Shown here: positions 44,511 to 54,634 of the stretch, in pieces
Layout: each line of letters opens with the position of its first letter
How positions within the stretch are numbered: position 1 is the stretch's first letter
Assembly (NCBI RefSeq): GCF_000300235.2
Contig: NZ_CP004388.1
Span: 3,728,001-3,792,000 of the forward strand
DNA from: Thalassospira xiamenensis M-5 = DSM 17429
GTDB lineage: Bacteria > Pseudomonadota > Alphaproteobacteria > Rhodospirillales > Thalassospiraceae
DNA: 64,000 nt
Direction of reading: 5' to 3'
The notes under the pieces: model-generated
The model's database searches: none
What the model was told of the DNA's origin: nothing
Seen by the model: only the letters and a program-made list of their open reading frames with translations
Made by a program: the position numbers and the translations under genes

Positions 44511-46367
44511 TCAGCGTTCGGCGGTCAGGCCGTCATCACCAGCACCAAGGTCCTGCGATTGGTAAACCGGCCACTTCCCCGCAGCAAGACGATCAAGCGA
44601 CGGGCTGTCCTGCCCCAGACGCGAACGATACATCCAAAGGTTCGCCATCACACGCTCGATAAACAGGCGCGTTTCACGCGACGGAATGCTTTCGATGAAA
44701 TAAAGCGGATCTTCGTTATCCTTCAGCGCCTTCTGCCAGCGCCCCAGATTGCCGATCCCGCCATTATAAGCCGCCATCAACTGCAAGAAGCCGTTATCGA
44801 CCCCGTTCTGCCCCAGAAGATGATCGACATATTTCTGCCCCAGCGACAGGTTGACTTCCGGCTCGTAAAGTTCTGCACGCTTTTCACCGCGATAACGGGT
44901 ATTGCCGATATAGCTTGCGGTTGCGGGCATCAGCTGCATCAAACCACGCGCCCCGGCGTGGCTCCGCGCCTCGGCATTGAAGCCGGATTCCTGACGCATC
45001 AACGCATAAATCAGCGCCCGGTCGACTTCATAACCGCCTTCCGGTGCCCAAGGCGGAATCGGATAAAGCGCATTGACGATGACCTCGCCGGTTTTCTGCG
45101 CGATATAACCGCCCAGACGCATGGTCAGCGACGCAAAATTCGCACTATCGGCAAGCGCCAGGGCCGCACGGCGCAGTTTGGCATCGTCGCTGGCTGCGGC
45201 CTTGCGCAATTCCTGTTCGGCCTCTTCACGCCTGTCGATCTGGATCAGGGCAAGGGCACGACGGCCATGCGGATCAAGCTTCAGCTTGTTGGCACGATTT
45301 TCATCAAGCGCCAGACTGTCCCAGTCAAACACGTCATCCCGGCCAAGCGACCGCAACGCCAGAAGCCCATAAAACGACCGCGGATATTCCGCGGCCATCT
45401 GCAACAATTTGTCCGCTTCAACAAAACGCCCGGCGGCCAGATCAATACGTGCCGCCCAGAACGCCCCGGCCGACCGCGTCCAGCTTGACGCATAGTCGTT
45501 CTTGGTCAGGGCCACAAAATGGTCATGCGCCTGATCCATCTTGCCCAGCCGCCACGCCGTCAGGCCCGCCGTCCAATGCGCCTGCGGCAGATATTTGCCC
45601 GACCGCTTTGCGGCTTCGGCGGCATGGCGCAAAGCCAGATCCGGCTTGCCGAAATAATAATATCCCGATGCAATCGACGTCCGCGCTTCGTCCTGCTCAT
45701 AGGCATCAAACAAACGCTTGGTTTCCAGTGCCTCAAGCACCTCAAGCGCGCCTGTCGGCCAACCGCCGCCGATCCGCTGGCGAATGCGGCGTTTCAGAAC
45801 CGAAGCGCGCGAACGCTGTGCCGATGAAAGGCTTTTGGTCGATTTATGGTGATAAGGACGGATGTCTTCGTAATCATATCCGGCACCGTTGACATACCCG
45901 CCCACCGGCTTTTTCGGATAGGTGGCATTGCCACGGCGCTGCAACGCCAGTTTGTAGATGGTCGGCGCTTCGGGCAGATCAGCATAAAGTGCCAGCCAAT
46001 CCTTGAGTTCCTTGTAGCGCGACCGATACGCCGTCGGATGCAGATAGCGCTGTGCTTGGACATGCCCCATCAGCAGGTCATCGGACAGACGCGAAATCAG
46101 GTTGTCCGCATCTTTCCAGCGGCCCTGCTCCTGCACGGCAAAAATCTGTTCATAAAGTTCCGCATCACGCTTGGACAGCACAGTCGGTGTTTTGACCGAT
46201 CCCGCATCATCACTGGCCGCAGGCGCACTAAGGGCGGCCTGTTCCTTGGTCGCCTGGGCGTCGGTTACAGGCAGCGCCAATGCAATGGCACCCAGTGCGG
46301 TAATGAAAACGGTGCGCCGAAATGCCGATATGGCACGCGGCAGGCTTGTTTGTAGTGCTTCGATCAA
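44511..46367 (-). CDS. Soluble lytic murein transglycosylase (Slt70-like)
   Basis: About 618 residues. N-terminal signal peptide (FITALGAIALALPVTDAQA), a long alpha-helical superhelix region (about 40-440), then a C-terminal SLT domain with the catalytic Glu in YALMRQESGFNAEARS, followed by GARGLMQLMPATASYI and the late MAAYNGGIGNLGRW. It cleaves peptidoglycan in the periplasm to 1,6-anhydro products. The start is uncertain: TTG 46367 after AGGGG and just before the signal peptide fits best. The open frame extends to 46733 but that part overlaps the glycosylase gene and has no protein-like character. Confidence 0.88.
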   Translation of the reverse strand: MIEALQTSLPRAISAFRRTVFITALGAIALALPVTDAQATKEQAALSAPAASDDAGSVKTPTVLSKRDAELYEQIFAVQEQGRWKDADNLISRLSDDLLMGHVQAQRYLHPTAYRSRYKELKDWLALYADLPEAPTIYKLALQRRGNATYPKKPVGGYVNGAGYDYEDIRPYHHKSTKSLSSAQRSRASVLKRRIRQRIGGGWPTGALEVLEALETKRLFDAYEQDEARTSIASGYYYFGKPDLALRHAAEAAKRSGKYLPQAHWTAGLTAWRLGKMDQAHDHFVALTKNDYASSWTRSAGAFWAARIDLAAGRFVEADKLLQMAAEYPRSFYGLLALRSLGRDDVFDWDSLALDENRANKLKLDPHGRRALALIQIDRREEAEQELRKAAASDDAKLRRAALALADSANFASLTMRLGGYIAQKTGEVIVNALYPIPPWAPEGGYEVDRALIYALMRQESGFNAEARSHAGARGLMQLMPATASYIGNTRYRGEKRAELYEPEVNLSLGQKYVDHLLGQNGVDNGFLQLMAAYNGGIGNLGRWQKALKDNEDPLYFIESIPSRETRLFIERVMANLWMYRSRLGQDSPSLDRLAAGKWPVYQSQDLGAGDDGLTAER

Positions 46368-46594
46368 AACCAGTCTTTCCCCTACGAGACTCCGGCAAAG
46401 CCGTGTTTGTATCCCGAAGCAGTTTCTCGTCGCAACCTGTAGAGTGCGGTGTCCCCCCGCATTTGGCAGAGATATATACCAGCAAAAGCCGGTGCCGCGA
46501 AATGATTTCTCCGAAATCAACCACTTGGCGGGGGTGGCCGCACATTGCCTGCCCGCTGCATATCGGCCATGCATCGTGCGTTTCGTAAGGTAAT

Positions 46595-47488
46595 TTACGA
46601 CAATTTCTGCGCCACGGCCCGCAAATCGCGCCACGCCATCCGTTTCTGTTCCGGTGTCCGAAGCAGATAGGCCGGGTGGAACATCGCCGTCACATCGGCA
46701 ACACTGGCAGCCCCCAGCGGAATTTCTTTCCACGTGCCCCGCAACCGGGTGATGCCGCGGTCTTCTTCCATCAGGGTCTTGGCCGCACTGCCGCCAAGGC
46801 AGATAACAACCTTTGGCCCGATCAGTTCAAGATGACGGCGGACAAATGGTTCGCACACCGCGATTTCGGCGGTGGTCGGCTGCCGGTTTCCCGGCGGACG
46901 CCACGGCAGGATATTGGTGATATAGACTTCCTCGCGCGCAAAGCCGATGGATCGCAACATCGCATCGAGCAACTTGCCGCTCGGTCCGACAAAGGGTTCG
47001 CCCTGCCGATCCTCTTCAGCACCTGGTGCCTCACCGACCAGCACCAAACGTGCTTCGGGGTTCCCCACGCCAAAGACGGTATTGCTGGCCGATTTCTTAA
47101 GCGCGCAGCCCTCGAACTTTTCGACCGCTTCCTTAAGATCGGCCAGATTTGTTGCCGCCGCGGCAAGATCACGGGCCGATTGCCGGGCTTCGTGTGGCGT
47201 ATCGGATAACAGGAACCCCGCCCCCGGTGCCATTGGCGGCGGTGGGGTCATCGGGGTTGCACCACCGGCGGGCCGTGGCATCGCCGGGCGGGCGGCCGCG
47301 CCACCATTGGGCGGCAATGAAGCACGGCCGGGCTGGCCTGCTGCCTGTCGGCTCAGGCTTTCGGATGCCTTGAAACGGTCCAGCGGCTCGTCGGCGATTG
47401 CCTCGTCCGCGCCCATTTCAAACTGCCAGATCAATGCCTGCAGCGGGTCCAGGTTATTTACATCAAAATCTGTAATTGGTTTGCTCAT
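46595..47488 (-). CDS. Uracil-DNA glycosylase, family 4-related
   Basis: 297 residues. The last 190 form the glycosylase domain: LVLVGEAPGAEEDRQGEPFV, NILPWRPPGNRQPT, VICLGGSAAKTL and MFHPAYLLRT. It removes uracil from DNA to start base-excision repair. The first 100 residues are Pro/Ala-rich linker. Family 4 enzymes hold a 4Fe-4S cluster with four cysteines; this protein has only three in total (CALK, VCEP, ICLG), so the cluster is probably absent. It stands between lytic transglycosylase and ETF-QO genes. Confidence 0.9.
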   Translation of the reverse strand: MSKPITDFDVNNLDPLQALIWQFEMGADEAIADEPLDRFKASESLSRQAAGQPGRASLPPNGGAAARPAMPRPAGGATPMTPPPPMAPGAGFLLSDTPHEARQSARDLAAAATNLADLKEAVEKFEGCALKKSASNTVFGVGNPEARLVLVGEAPGAEEDRQGEPFVGPSGKLLDAMLRSIGFAREEVYITNILPWRPPGNRQPTTAEIAVCEPFVRRHLELIGPKVVICLGGSAAKTLMEEDRGITRLRGTWKEIPLGAASVADVTAMFHPAYLLRTPEQKRMAWRDLRAVAQKLS

Positions 47489-47733
47489 CTACACAGGAAC
47501 GGTGTATGTTGCGGCGCACTCTTTGGAATGGCGCATGGATTTCAATCGACTTTAACGATTTTGGATCACTTGCACCATATACAAACGTGACTCAAATCGG
47601 TACACCTATACCGATTAAACAATGAATGTGAGAAATCAGGGCTTGGGCGAGACTCTGATCGGTGAATACCGGCTTGTGACCCATACGGACGAAAACAGTC
47701 CGAAACGGTCGGCAGCCAAAGGAGAGAGGCCAT

Positions 47734-49371
47734 ATGGAACGCGAATCCATGGAATTTGACGTGGTTGTCGTCGGTGCCGGTGTATCCGGTCTGTCGGCTG
47801 CCATTCGACTGATGCAACTCGCCCAGGAACATGAAAAAGAAATCACCGTCTGTGTGGTGGAAAAAGGTTCCGAGGTCGGCGCGCATACGCTTTCGGGTGC
47901 GGTGATGGAACCGCGTTCGATGAACGAACTTTTCCCCGACTGGAAAGAACGCGGCGCACCGCTGAATGTCCCCGCTGGCAAGGACGAGTTCCTGATGCTG
48001 AGCGAAACCGGCGGTATCAAGCTCCCCACCCCGCCGCAAATGCATAACAAGGGCAACTATATCGTCAGCCTCGGCAATGTGTGCCGCTGGATGGGCGAAC
48101 AGGCCGAAGCCATGGGGATCGAAGTTTATCCCGGCTTTGCCGCCGCCGAAGTCCTGTTTAACGAAGACGGCTCGGTCAAGGGGATCGCGACCGGCGATAT
48201 GGGCATCCAGCGCGATGGCACGCCCGGCCCGAACCACGAACCGGGCATGGAACTGCATGCGAAATACACCTTCTTTGCCGAAGGCTGCCGTGGATCGCTT
48301 TCCGAACAGCTGATCAAAAAATTCGATCTTCGCAAAAATTCCGATCCGCAAACCTATGGCATCGGGATCAAGGAACTGTGGGAAGTTGATCCCGAAGTTC
48401 ACGAAGAAGGCAAAATCACCCACACCACCGGCTGGCCGCTCGATAAAAACACCTATGGCGGGTCGTTCCTGTATCACCTTGATAACAATCAGGTCGTGGT
48501 CGGCTTCGTGATCGGGCTTGATTACGAAAACCCGCATCTCAGCCCGTTTGACGAATTCCAGCGGTTCAAAACCCATCCGAAAGTCCGCAAGATTTTCGAA
48601 AAGGGCCGCCGCATTTCATACGGTGCGCGTGCGCTGAACGAAGGCGGTTTTCAATCGATCCCCGATCTGGTCTTCCCCGGTGGCTGTCTGATCGGCTGTT
48701 CGGCCGGTTTCATGAATGTGCCGAAAATCAAGGGTTCGCACACCGCGATGAAGACCGGCATGCTCGCCGCCGAAGCCGCGTTCGAGGCGCTAACTGCCGA
48801 AACACCACCCGCCTCGATGGAAAGCTACCCGGAAAAGCTTAAAAACAGCTGGGTCTATCCCGAACTGCACAAGGTCCGCAACATCCGCCCAAGCTTCGCC
48901 AAATGGGGCTTCTGGGGCGGCATGGCCTATAGTGCGGTCGATACCTATCTGTTGGGCGGCAAGGCCCCCTGGACCTTCAAGAACCATGCGGACCATGCCT
49001 GCCTGAAACCGGCGGCCGACATGCCGAAAATCGACTATCCGAAACCGGATGGCGTGGTCAGCTTCGACAAGCTGTCTTCGGTGTTCCTGTCAAACACCAA
49101 CCACGAAGAAGATCAGCCGATCCATCTGATGCTCAAGGATGCCAGCGTGCCGGTGAACGTCAATCTTGCGGTCTATGACGGGCCCGAAGCCCGCTTCTGC
49201 CCGGCTGGCGTTTACGAATTTGTCGCGGACGAGGACAAAGGCGGCAAACGCCTGCAAATCAACGCGCAGAACTGCGTGCATTGCAAGACGTGTGACATCA
49301 AGGACCCGACCCAGAACATCGTCTGGGTAGTACCCGAAGGGGGCGGTGGCCCGAACTATCCCAATATGTAA
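47734..49371 (+). CDS. Electron transfer flavoprotein-ubiquinone oxidoreductase
   Basis: 545 residues, the length of ETF-QO. It takes electrons from ETF, reduced by acyl-CoA and amino-acid dehydrogenases, and passes them to ubiquinone at the membrane. FAD-binding [17 protein letters not shown] is at about 10-26; [13 protein letters not shown] is the second FAD motif; the ferredoxin-like C-terminus has CPAGVYEFV and [16 protein letters not shown] for a 4Fe-4S cluster. GGAGAGAGG precedes ATG 47734. Ends at a strong terminator. Confidence 0.95.
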   Translation: MERESMEFDVVVVGAGVSGLSAAIRLMQLAQEHEKEITVCVVEKGSEVGAHTLSGAVMEPRSMNELFPDWKERGAPLNVPAGKDEFLMLSETGGIKLPTPPQMHNKGNYIVSLGNVCRWMGEQAEAMGIEVYPGFAAAEVLFNEDGSVKGIATGDMGIQRDGTPGPNHEPGMELHAKYTFFAEGCRGSLSEQLIKKFDLRKNSDPQTYGIGIKELWEVDPEVHEEGKITHTTGWPLDKNTYGGSFLYHLDNNQVVVGFVIGLDYENPHLSPFDEFQRFKTHPKVRKIFEKGRRISYGARALNEGGFQSIPDLVFPGGCLIGCSAGFMNVPKIKGSHTAMKTGMLAAEAAFEALTAETPPASMESYPEKLKNSWVYPELHKVRNIRPSFAKWGFWGGMAYSAVDTYLLGGKAPWTFKNHADHACLKPAADMPKIDYPKPDGVVSFDKLSSVFLSNTNHEEDQPIHLMLKDASVPVNVNLAVYDGPEARFCPAGVYEFVADEDKGGKRLQINAQNCVHCKTCDIKDPTQNIVWVVPEGGGGPNYPNM

Positions 49372-49376
49372 TCGTC

Positions 49377-49405
49377 AAAAGGGCCGCGTCGTGCGGCCCT
49401 TTTTC
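49377..49405 (+). terminator. Terminator after ETF-QO
   Basis: AAAAGGGCCGC pairs with GCGGCCCTTTT around a GTCGT-type loop (49377-49403), followed by T. It also separates the convergent aldehyde dehydrogenase gene. Confidence 0.92.
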
Positions 49406-49430
49406 GTAATGTCGATGATCGATATGCACC

Positions 49431-50960
49431 CTATTCCGGGGCATAACCAAATGCGGCGGGCGGATTGGCCGCCGTTTCGGTCCAGACACTTTTGGGCTGC
49501 ATATATTCCATCAAGCCTTCCTTGCCGCTCGACCTTCCATAGCCACTGGCACCAAATCCGCCAAACGGCGACATGACATTGATCGTCTTGTAACTGTTGA
49601 TCCAGAACGTCCCGGCCCGGACATTCGCCGCCACCCGGTGCGCCCGGTCCACCGATTGCGTCCACACCGCCCCGGCCAGACCAAATTTGCTGTCATTGGC
49701 AATCGCAACCGCCTCGGCCTCATCGTCAAACGGGATGACGGAAACCACCGGGCCAAAGATTTCCTCGCGCGCAATCGCCATCTCATTGCGCACATTGCCC
49801 AACACCGTCGGACGCAGGAAATAACCCTCCTCATACCCATCCGGGCGAACGCCCCCGGCCAGCAGTTCCGCGCCTTCTTTCTGGCCTGCTGCCACCAACC
49901 GGCGCACCGTCTGATATTGCGCGTCATTGTTGATCGGGCCGATCTGGGTTGCGCTATCCATCGGATCGCCGACCGGAATGCGATTGGCCCCATCGACCAG
50001 CATATCAAGGAAACGGTCAACCACATTACGCTGCACCAGCAACCGCGATCCCGCGACACAGCTTTGCCCCGCCCCGCTGAATATTGCGGCCTGTGCGCCC
50101 AGCACCGCCCGTTTAAGGTCGGCATCGCCAAACACGATATTGGCCGACTTGCCGCCAAGCTCCAGCACGCAGGGCACGATATTCTGGGCCGCCTGTGCGG
50201 CAATAATCGCCCCGGTGCGCGGCGATCCGACAAACACCACCTTGCGTGTCACGTCATGGGTGGTCGCCGCAACCCCGGTCGTGGTGCCAAGCCCGGTCAG
50301 AACCGTAATCACCCCATCGGGCAATCCGGCCTTTTTCGACAGAACCCCAAGGGCCAACGAGGTCAACGGCGTCATTTCCGATGGTTTCAGAACCGCCGCA
50401 TTGCCGGTGCAAAGGGCCGGGGCCAACTGCCATCCGGCGGTAAAGATCGGCGCGTTCCACGGCGTAATCTGTGTCACCACGCCATACGGCTCGGGCCGGG
50501 TATAGTTCAGATGGCTGGTCGGCACCGGGATCACATCACCATGCAACTTGTCGGCCCAACCGGCGTAATATTCAAACATCTCGGCAACTTTAAGCACCTC
50601 GACCTTTGTATCGCGGATCGGCTTGCCCGCGCTCACGGTTTCCAGCAACGCCAACTGATCAAGGTGATCACGCACCTGCTGCCCGATCCGCCAAAGGATG
50701 CGGCCACGTTCGGCCGCCGTCATGCCCCACCAGACTTTCTGCCCGGCACTGGCCGCCTTCATTGCCGCATCGACAACCTCCGCCCCAGCATCCTTAAGCG
50801 TCACAAACGCCTTGCCGGTCGCCGGATCAATCAGGTCGAACATATCGCCACGTCCGGGCATCATCGCCCCATTGACCCAGCTTCCGATCTCATCGCTGCC
50901 AAAAAACGGCGCCATGGCCTTGTGATAGTCACGCGCCATCAGTTTGCTATCGCTGCTCAT
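49431..50960 (-). CDS. NAD(P)-dependent aldehyde dehydrogenase
   Basis: 509 residues, ALDH superfamily. It oxidises an aldehyde to the acid. Motifs: TQITPWNAPIFTAGWQLAPA, general-base Glu in VLELGGKSANIVF, catalytic Cys in FSGAGQSCVAGSRLL, and FGGFGASGYGRSSGKEGLME near the end. ATG 50960 follows GGAG and overlaps the stop of the upstream dehydrogenase gene (ATGA), so the pair is coupled. Substrate may be an omega-amino or semialdehyde, judging from its partner; not provable here. Confidence 0.92.
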   Translation of the reverse strand: MSSDSKLMARDYHKAMAPFFGSDEIGSWVNGAMMPGRGDMFDLIDPATGKAFVTLKDAGAEVVDAAMKAASAGQKVWWGMTAAERGRILWRIGQQVRDHLDQLALLETVSAGKPIRDTKVEVLKVAEMFEYYAGWADKLHGDVIPVPTSHLNYTRPEPYGVVTQITPWNAPIFTAGWQLAPALCTGNAAVLKPSEMTPLTSLALGVLSKKAGLPDGVITVLTGLGTTTGVAATTHDVTRKVVFVGSPRTGAIIAAQAAQNIVPCVLELGGKSANIVFGDADLKRAVLGAQAAIFSGAGQSCVAGSRLLVQRNVVDRFLDMLVDGANRIPVGDPMDSATQIGPINNDAQYQTVRRLVAAGQKEGAELLAGGVRPDGYEEGYFLRPTVLGNVRNEMAIAREEIFGPVVSVIPFDDEAEAVAIANDSKFGLAGAVWTQSVDRAHRVAANVRAGTFWINSYKTINVMSPFGGFGASGYGRSSGKEGLMEYMQPKSVWTETAANPPAAFGYAPE

Positions 50961-51856
50961 GATTTGGCTCCTGCATGGGTCGGGTCGCATTCGGTGATAC
51001 GGTTGAAATCGGCATTGTCAGACAGCAGTTCCTCGCTCGCCGCCCAGATCTGCCCCGCCAGTTCCGAAACCGGCATCGCAACCTTCTTGTCCTTGGCCAA
51101 CGCCATGGCAAGGCGCACATCCTTTCGCATCAATCCCATGGTAAAGCCGCTGTCAAAGGCCCCGTTCATCACCCATTTCGGATAATTGACCTCGCTGATC
51201 GCACTGCGGCCCGATCCGGCATTCAGGGCCGCGATCAGGTTTTCGGTGGTTACCCCCGCCGCATTGCCAAGCCGCACCGCCTCGCTCATGGTCAGAAGGT
51301 GACTTGCCACCAGCATGTTGTTAACGATCTTGACAGCATGACCCGCCCCCACCGGCCCGACATGGGTAATCTTCCCGCCCAGTGAATTCAGAACCGGCAT
51401 CGCACGCGCCACATCGGCATCCCCGCCGCCAACCATCATGGTCAGATTGCCGCTATTGGCACCGGCCGGGCCGCCACTGACCGGGGCATCAATCAGGATA
51501 TGCCCCTGCATGCGCAGCACCGCATCAAGTTCGCGGGTCACATCGGGCTCGGACGTGGTGGTATCAATCACCAATCGCGGATCGATATCGCGTCCGCCAA
51601 GGCCCTCATCACCGCCAAGAACCTTGCGCACATGGTTTGCCGTCGGCAATGACAGGATGATCGTCGGGCACGCCTCAAACAATTCGGACAGTCCGGCGAC
51701 AATCGTCACCCCCGATGCGGCGGCCTTGGCCTGGCATTCCATCGAAACATCAAACCCGATGACCGAAAAACCATCCCGCAACAGGGTGCGCGCCATGCCC
51801 AACCCCATATTGCCAAGACCAACGACACCAGTGGTGCCGGTTTCTGGATTACTCAC
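50957..51856 (-). CDS. 3-hydroxyisobutyrate dehydrogenase-family oxidoreductase
   Basis: 299 residues. N-terminal Rossmann motif GVVGLGNMGLGMARTLLRDG, substrate-binding DAPVSGGPAGANSGNLTMMV, and the catalytic lysine segment GAGHAVKIVNNMLVASHLL. The family reduces or oxidises beta-hydroxyacids (3-hydroxyisobutyrate, tartronate semialdehyde and others). The start is GTG 51856, with AGAGG eight bases upstream; the open frame to 52090 has no support. Divergent from a LysR gene that probably controls it. Confidence 0.9.
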   Translation of the reverse strand: MSNPETGTTGVVGLGNMGLGMARTLLRDGFSVIGFDVSMECQAKAAASGVTIVAGLSELFEACPTIILSLPTANHVRKVLGGDEGLGGRDIDPRLVIDTTTSEPDVTRELDAVLRMQGHILIDAPVSGGPAGANSGNLTMMVGGGDADVARAMPVLNSLGGKITHVGPVGAGHAVKIVNNMLVASHLLTMSEAVRLGNAAGVTTENLIAALNAGSGRSAISEVNYPKWVMNGAFDSGFTMGLMRKDVRLAMALAKDKKVAMPVSELAGQIWAASEELLSDNADFNRITECDPTHAGAKS

Positions 51857-52101
51857 GATATTTGCCTCTTTGCTTTCAGACAGCCGGGCACAGCCGGTCA
51901 AGGCACGCGCCTTCCCGTCACGGCACCGATGCGGTCCGATGTGATTTTTTGATTTTGCCCCCGAACTTTCCGGTGGATACCCGGCGAACTCAAGATCAAT
52001 TGCCGGAACATGTTGTTGCCGAAACAGCAACACATGTGGTCTGATTAGGTGATCAGGCACACCGCCCGAAACATCGACCACCATTGTCATGCAGTAACAT
52101 C

Positions 52102-53031
52102 ATGAAGATCGACGACAAGCCGCTGCGTTATTTCCTTGCCGTGTTCGAGGCCGGATCCATCCGCACCGCGGCCGAAAATCTGCGCATCGCCCCATCCGCG
52201 ATCAGCCGCCAGATCGCCGCCCTCGAAGCCCATCTTGAAACGCTTCTGATGGAACGCACCAAACGCGGCATCATCTTTACGGAATCGGGCCATATGGTTG
52301 CCGCCCATGCCAGACGCCGCTTTGAAATGGACGAAGCCTTTTCGGTCGATCTGGCGGCTGCGCGCGGTGCCATTGCCGGAACCGTCCGCATTGCGACGGG
52401 CGAGGGCTTTGTGGTTGATCTGGTCAATCACGTTGTCCGCCCGCTTCGCGATGAATTCCCTGATATCCGCCTTGAAATCGATGTCGCGGGCACCGAAAAA
52501 ATCACCCACGGCATCCTGCGCGATGATTACGATATGGGGCTTGTATTCAACCCGCCGCGCAATCCCGATCTGGAATTGCTGGCCGAGGATCACGCACCGC
52601 TTTGCGCCCTTGTCCCGCCGGGATTTGATCTGGCGAAAAAGGAAAGCTGCACGCTTTCCGATACGCTGAATTACCCGGCGGCCTTGCTTAACCCGCATTT
52701 TGGCGTTGCCAAACTTCTGGCCAATGTCGATCAGGGCAACCGGCTGGCCCGCGATGCGTTCCTGACCGCCGATTCGATCAATGTCGCGGTGCATTTCGTG
52801 CTGTCAGGCGGCGGCATCACCTTTCTTCCGGCCTTTGCCGTATCGCGACAATTACGCAGGGGCGAGGTGGTTGCGATCCCGATGACCGACCCTTTTCTCG
52901 CCCGTGTTCCATCCCATCTTCTGGTGCGCAAGGGACGCCCGAAAACCGCCGCTGTTCGGGCGGTTACCGGCATGATCCGCGACCGGATGGAAGCCTTCGG
53001 CTCCGCCTGGTATCCCGAAGAACACGCATAG
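52102..53031 (+). CDS. LysR-family transcriptional regulator
   Basis: 309 residues. HTH at about 17-60 (AGSIRTAAENLRIAPSAISR, then QIAALEAHLETLLMERTKRG) and a periplasmic-binding-like effector domain from about 90 (VRIATGEGFVVDLVNHV). It lies divergent from the dehydrogenase pair with a 245-bp gap and upstream of the DUF3100/amidohydrolase genes in the same direction, so it may control both. ATG 52102 is preferred over a TTG six codons earlier. Confidence 0.92.
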   Translation: MKIDDKPLRYFLAVFEAGSIRTAAENLRIAPSAISRQIAALEAHLETLLMERTKRGIIFTESGHMVAAHARRRFEMDEAFSVDLAAARGAIAGTVRIATGEGFVVDLVNHVVRPLRDEFPDIRLEIDVAGTEKITHGILRDDYDMGLVFNPPRNPDLELLAEDHAPLCALVPPGFDLAKKESCTLSDTLNYPAALLNPHFGVAKLLANVDQGNRLARDAFLTADSINVAVHFVLSGGGITFLPAFAVSRQLRRGEVVAIPMTDPFLARVPSHLLVRKGRPKTAAVRAVTGMIRDRMEAFGSAWYPEEHA

Positions 53032-53043
53032 CATCAAGGCACC

Positions 53044-53062
53044 TGTTGCCGTTCTGGCAACA
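53044..53062 (+). other. Hairpin after the LysR gene
   Basis: TGTTGCC (53044-53050) pairs perfectly with GGCAACA (53056-53062). No T run follows, so it is at best a weak terminator before the DUF3100 operon. Confidence 0.45.
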
Positions 53063-53253
53063 CAAGCATCCCAAAATGGCACTTGCTCCACCCCGGTCGA
53101 GTTTTCATTGTCGGACAAAATCCCCGGCGCCAAAAATGGCAGAATTGTGAAATATGCCAATGCCGGGATACCGCAGGGATGATGCAACAGTTCTGGCCTT
53201 TTTTGACCGTGGCCATGGTTGCGTCGAACACGCCACGTCAAGGAGACTGGGAA

Positions 53254-54084
53254 ATGAACGCGCTTCGGGGACAATTGGAGCTCTGGCGGCTCCACCTCGC
53301 CGTTATCGTACTCGGCGCCATCGCCGAACTGATCGGCATTCAGAAAATTCCATTTGGCATCGGCGCGATTTTGCTGCTGCCGCTGCTTTACGCCTTCGTC
53401 ATGGCGGCATTGATGAACCCCAATATCATGCCGAAATTCGGGAAATTCATCCGCCAGAAGGAAGTCAAGGCCGCATCGCCGCTGATCGTGATTGCGATCA
53501 TGCCGTTTATTGCGAAATTCGGCACCACGATCGGCCCGGCAATCAATACCATCATCGATGCCGGTCCGGCCCTTCTGTTGCAGGAACTGGGCAACCTTGG
53601 CACCATCGTTCTGGCCTTCCCGCTGGCGGTCTGGGGCCTGAAAATGGGCCGCGAGGCGATTGGTGCGACCTTCTCGATTGCACGTGAACCCAACCTTGCG
53701 ATCATCGCCGACCGCTATACCCTCAAAAGCCCCGAGGGCACGGGTGTGATGGGCGTTTACGTGATCGGCACCCTGTTTGGCACCTTCATCTTTGCCATTC
53801 TGGCGTCCCTTTTCGCCAGTGCGGATATCTTTGATCCGCGCGCCCTTGCCATGGCATGTGGCATCGGCAGTGGCTCGATGATGGCGGCCTGCACCGGCGC
53901 GCTGACCGAAGTCATCCCATCCATGAAGGACGAAATCCTTGCCCTTGCCGGGGCCAGCAACCTGCTGACCTATGCGACCGGGCTGTATGCCGGCCTGTTC
54001 ATCGCCCTTCCGATTGTTGAAAAACTCTATAACGCGACGGCTGGCAAAAACGACATCGCCACCACAAACAAGAAGGAGGCCTGA
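53254..54084 (+). CDS. DUF3100 polytopic membrane protein
   Basis: 276 residues with about seven or eight helices. I recognise the DUF3100 pattern: GIQKIPFGIGAILLLPLLYA, ASPLIVIAIMPFIAKFGTTI, MGREAIGATFSIAREPNLAI and GIGSGSMMAACTGALTEVIP. The family has no established function and resembles permeases. AAGGAG precedes ATG 53254. The following small membrane protein starts three bases after its stop, then an amidohydrolase, so I infer a two-part transporter for an amide or N-acyl amino acid. That role is a hypothesis. Confidence 0.82.
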   Translation: MNALRGQLELWRLHLAVIVLGAIAELIGIQKIPFGIGAILLLPLLYAFVMAALMNPNIMPKFGKFIRQKEVKAASPLIVIAIMPFIAKFGTTIGPAINTIIDAGPALLLQELGNLGTIVLAFPLAVWGLKMGREAIGATFSIAREPNLAIIADRYTLKSPEGTGVMGVYVIGTLFGTFIFAILASLFASADIFDPRALAMACGIGSGSMMAACTGALTEVIPSMKDEILALAGASNLLTYATGLYAGLFIALPIVEKLYNATAGKNDIATTNKKEA

Positions 54085-54086
54085 TC

Positions 54087-54575
54087 ATGTCCGAGAACGC
54101 AATTGCAATGGAACGTACCCGTCCGAACATTGATCTGACAGATCACGCCGTCACTCTTGTCATCGTCTGCCTTGTCGGGCTGGTGATGAATACGGTCGGC
54201 CCGGCCATCCCGCTTGCCGATGGCTTTGTCGGCATGGTGGTGATTTATCTGATCACCATGGTCGGCCTGCTTCTGACCCGCTTTGCACCGTTTTACCTGC
54301 CAAGTGTCGCATGGATTTCGCTGGTCGGTATTCTTGCAACCCTGCCCTGGACCCCGGGGTCGGAATGGATCGTCGCACAGGCCAAATCGGTCAATTTCCT
54401 GGCCCTTGCCACCCCGGCCCTTGCCTATGCCGGTTTTGCGATTGCCAAAAAGGAAATCGAAGTCGCCAAGCATTCCGGCTGGAAACTGGCACTGGTTGCC
54501 TGCCTTGTCTTCCTTGGCACCTATGCCGGGTCGGTGCTGGTTGCCGAACTGATCCTCCGCCTGCAAGGCGTCTGA
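54087..54575 (+). CDS. Small membrane partner of DUF3100 protein
   Basis: 162 residues: hydrophilic first 20, then about five helices (TLVIVCLVGLVMNTVG, MVVIYLITMVGLLLT, ISLVGILATLP, LALATPALAYAGFAIA, LALVACLVFLGTYAG). No named family recognised. Tight linkage (three bases) to the DUF3100 gene and similar size ratio to paired membrane systems such as LrgA/LrgB suggest one complex. Followed by a terminator-like hairpin. Confidence 0.78.
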   Translation: MSENAIAMERTRPNIDLTDHAVTLVIVCLVGLVMNTVGPAIPLADGFVGMVVIYLITMVGLLLTRFAPFYLPSVAWISLVGILATLPWTPGSEWIVAQAKSVNFLALATPALAYAGFAIAKKEIEVAKHSGWKLALVACLVFLGTYAGSVLVAELILRLQGV

Positions 54576-54588
54576 TCCAACACCATAT

Positions 54589-54617
54589 AAACGGGGGCCA
54601 TCACGCCCCCGTTCTTT
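54589..54617 (+). terminator. Hairpin between the membrane pair and the amidohydrolase gene
   Basis: AACGGGGGC (54590-54598) pairs with GCCCCCGTT (54605-54613), followed by CTTTA. It lies only 20 bp before the next start, so it probably attenuates rather than ends transcription. Confidence 0.65.
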
Positions 54618-54634
54618 ATGACACGCAACAGAGT

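Noticed and set aside
46368..46733. N-terminal extension of the lytic transglycosylase
   Set aside because: It would overlap the glycosylase gene, precedes the signal peptide and lacks conserved sequence.
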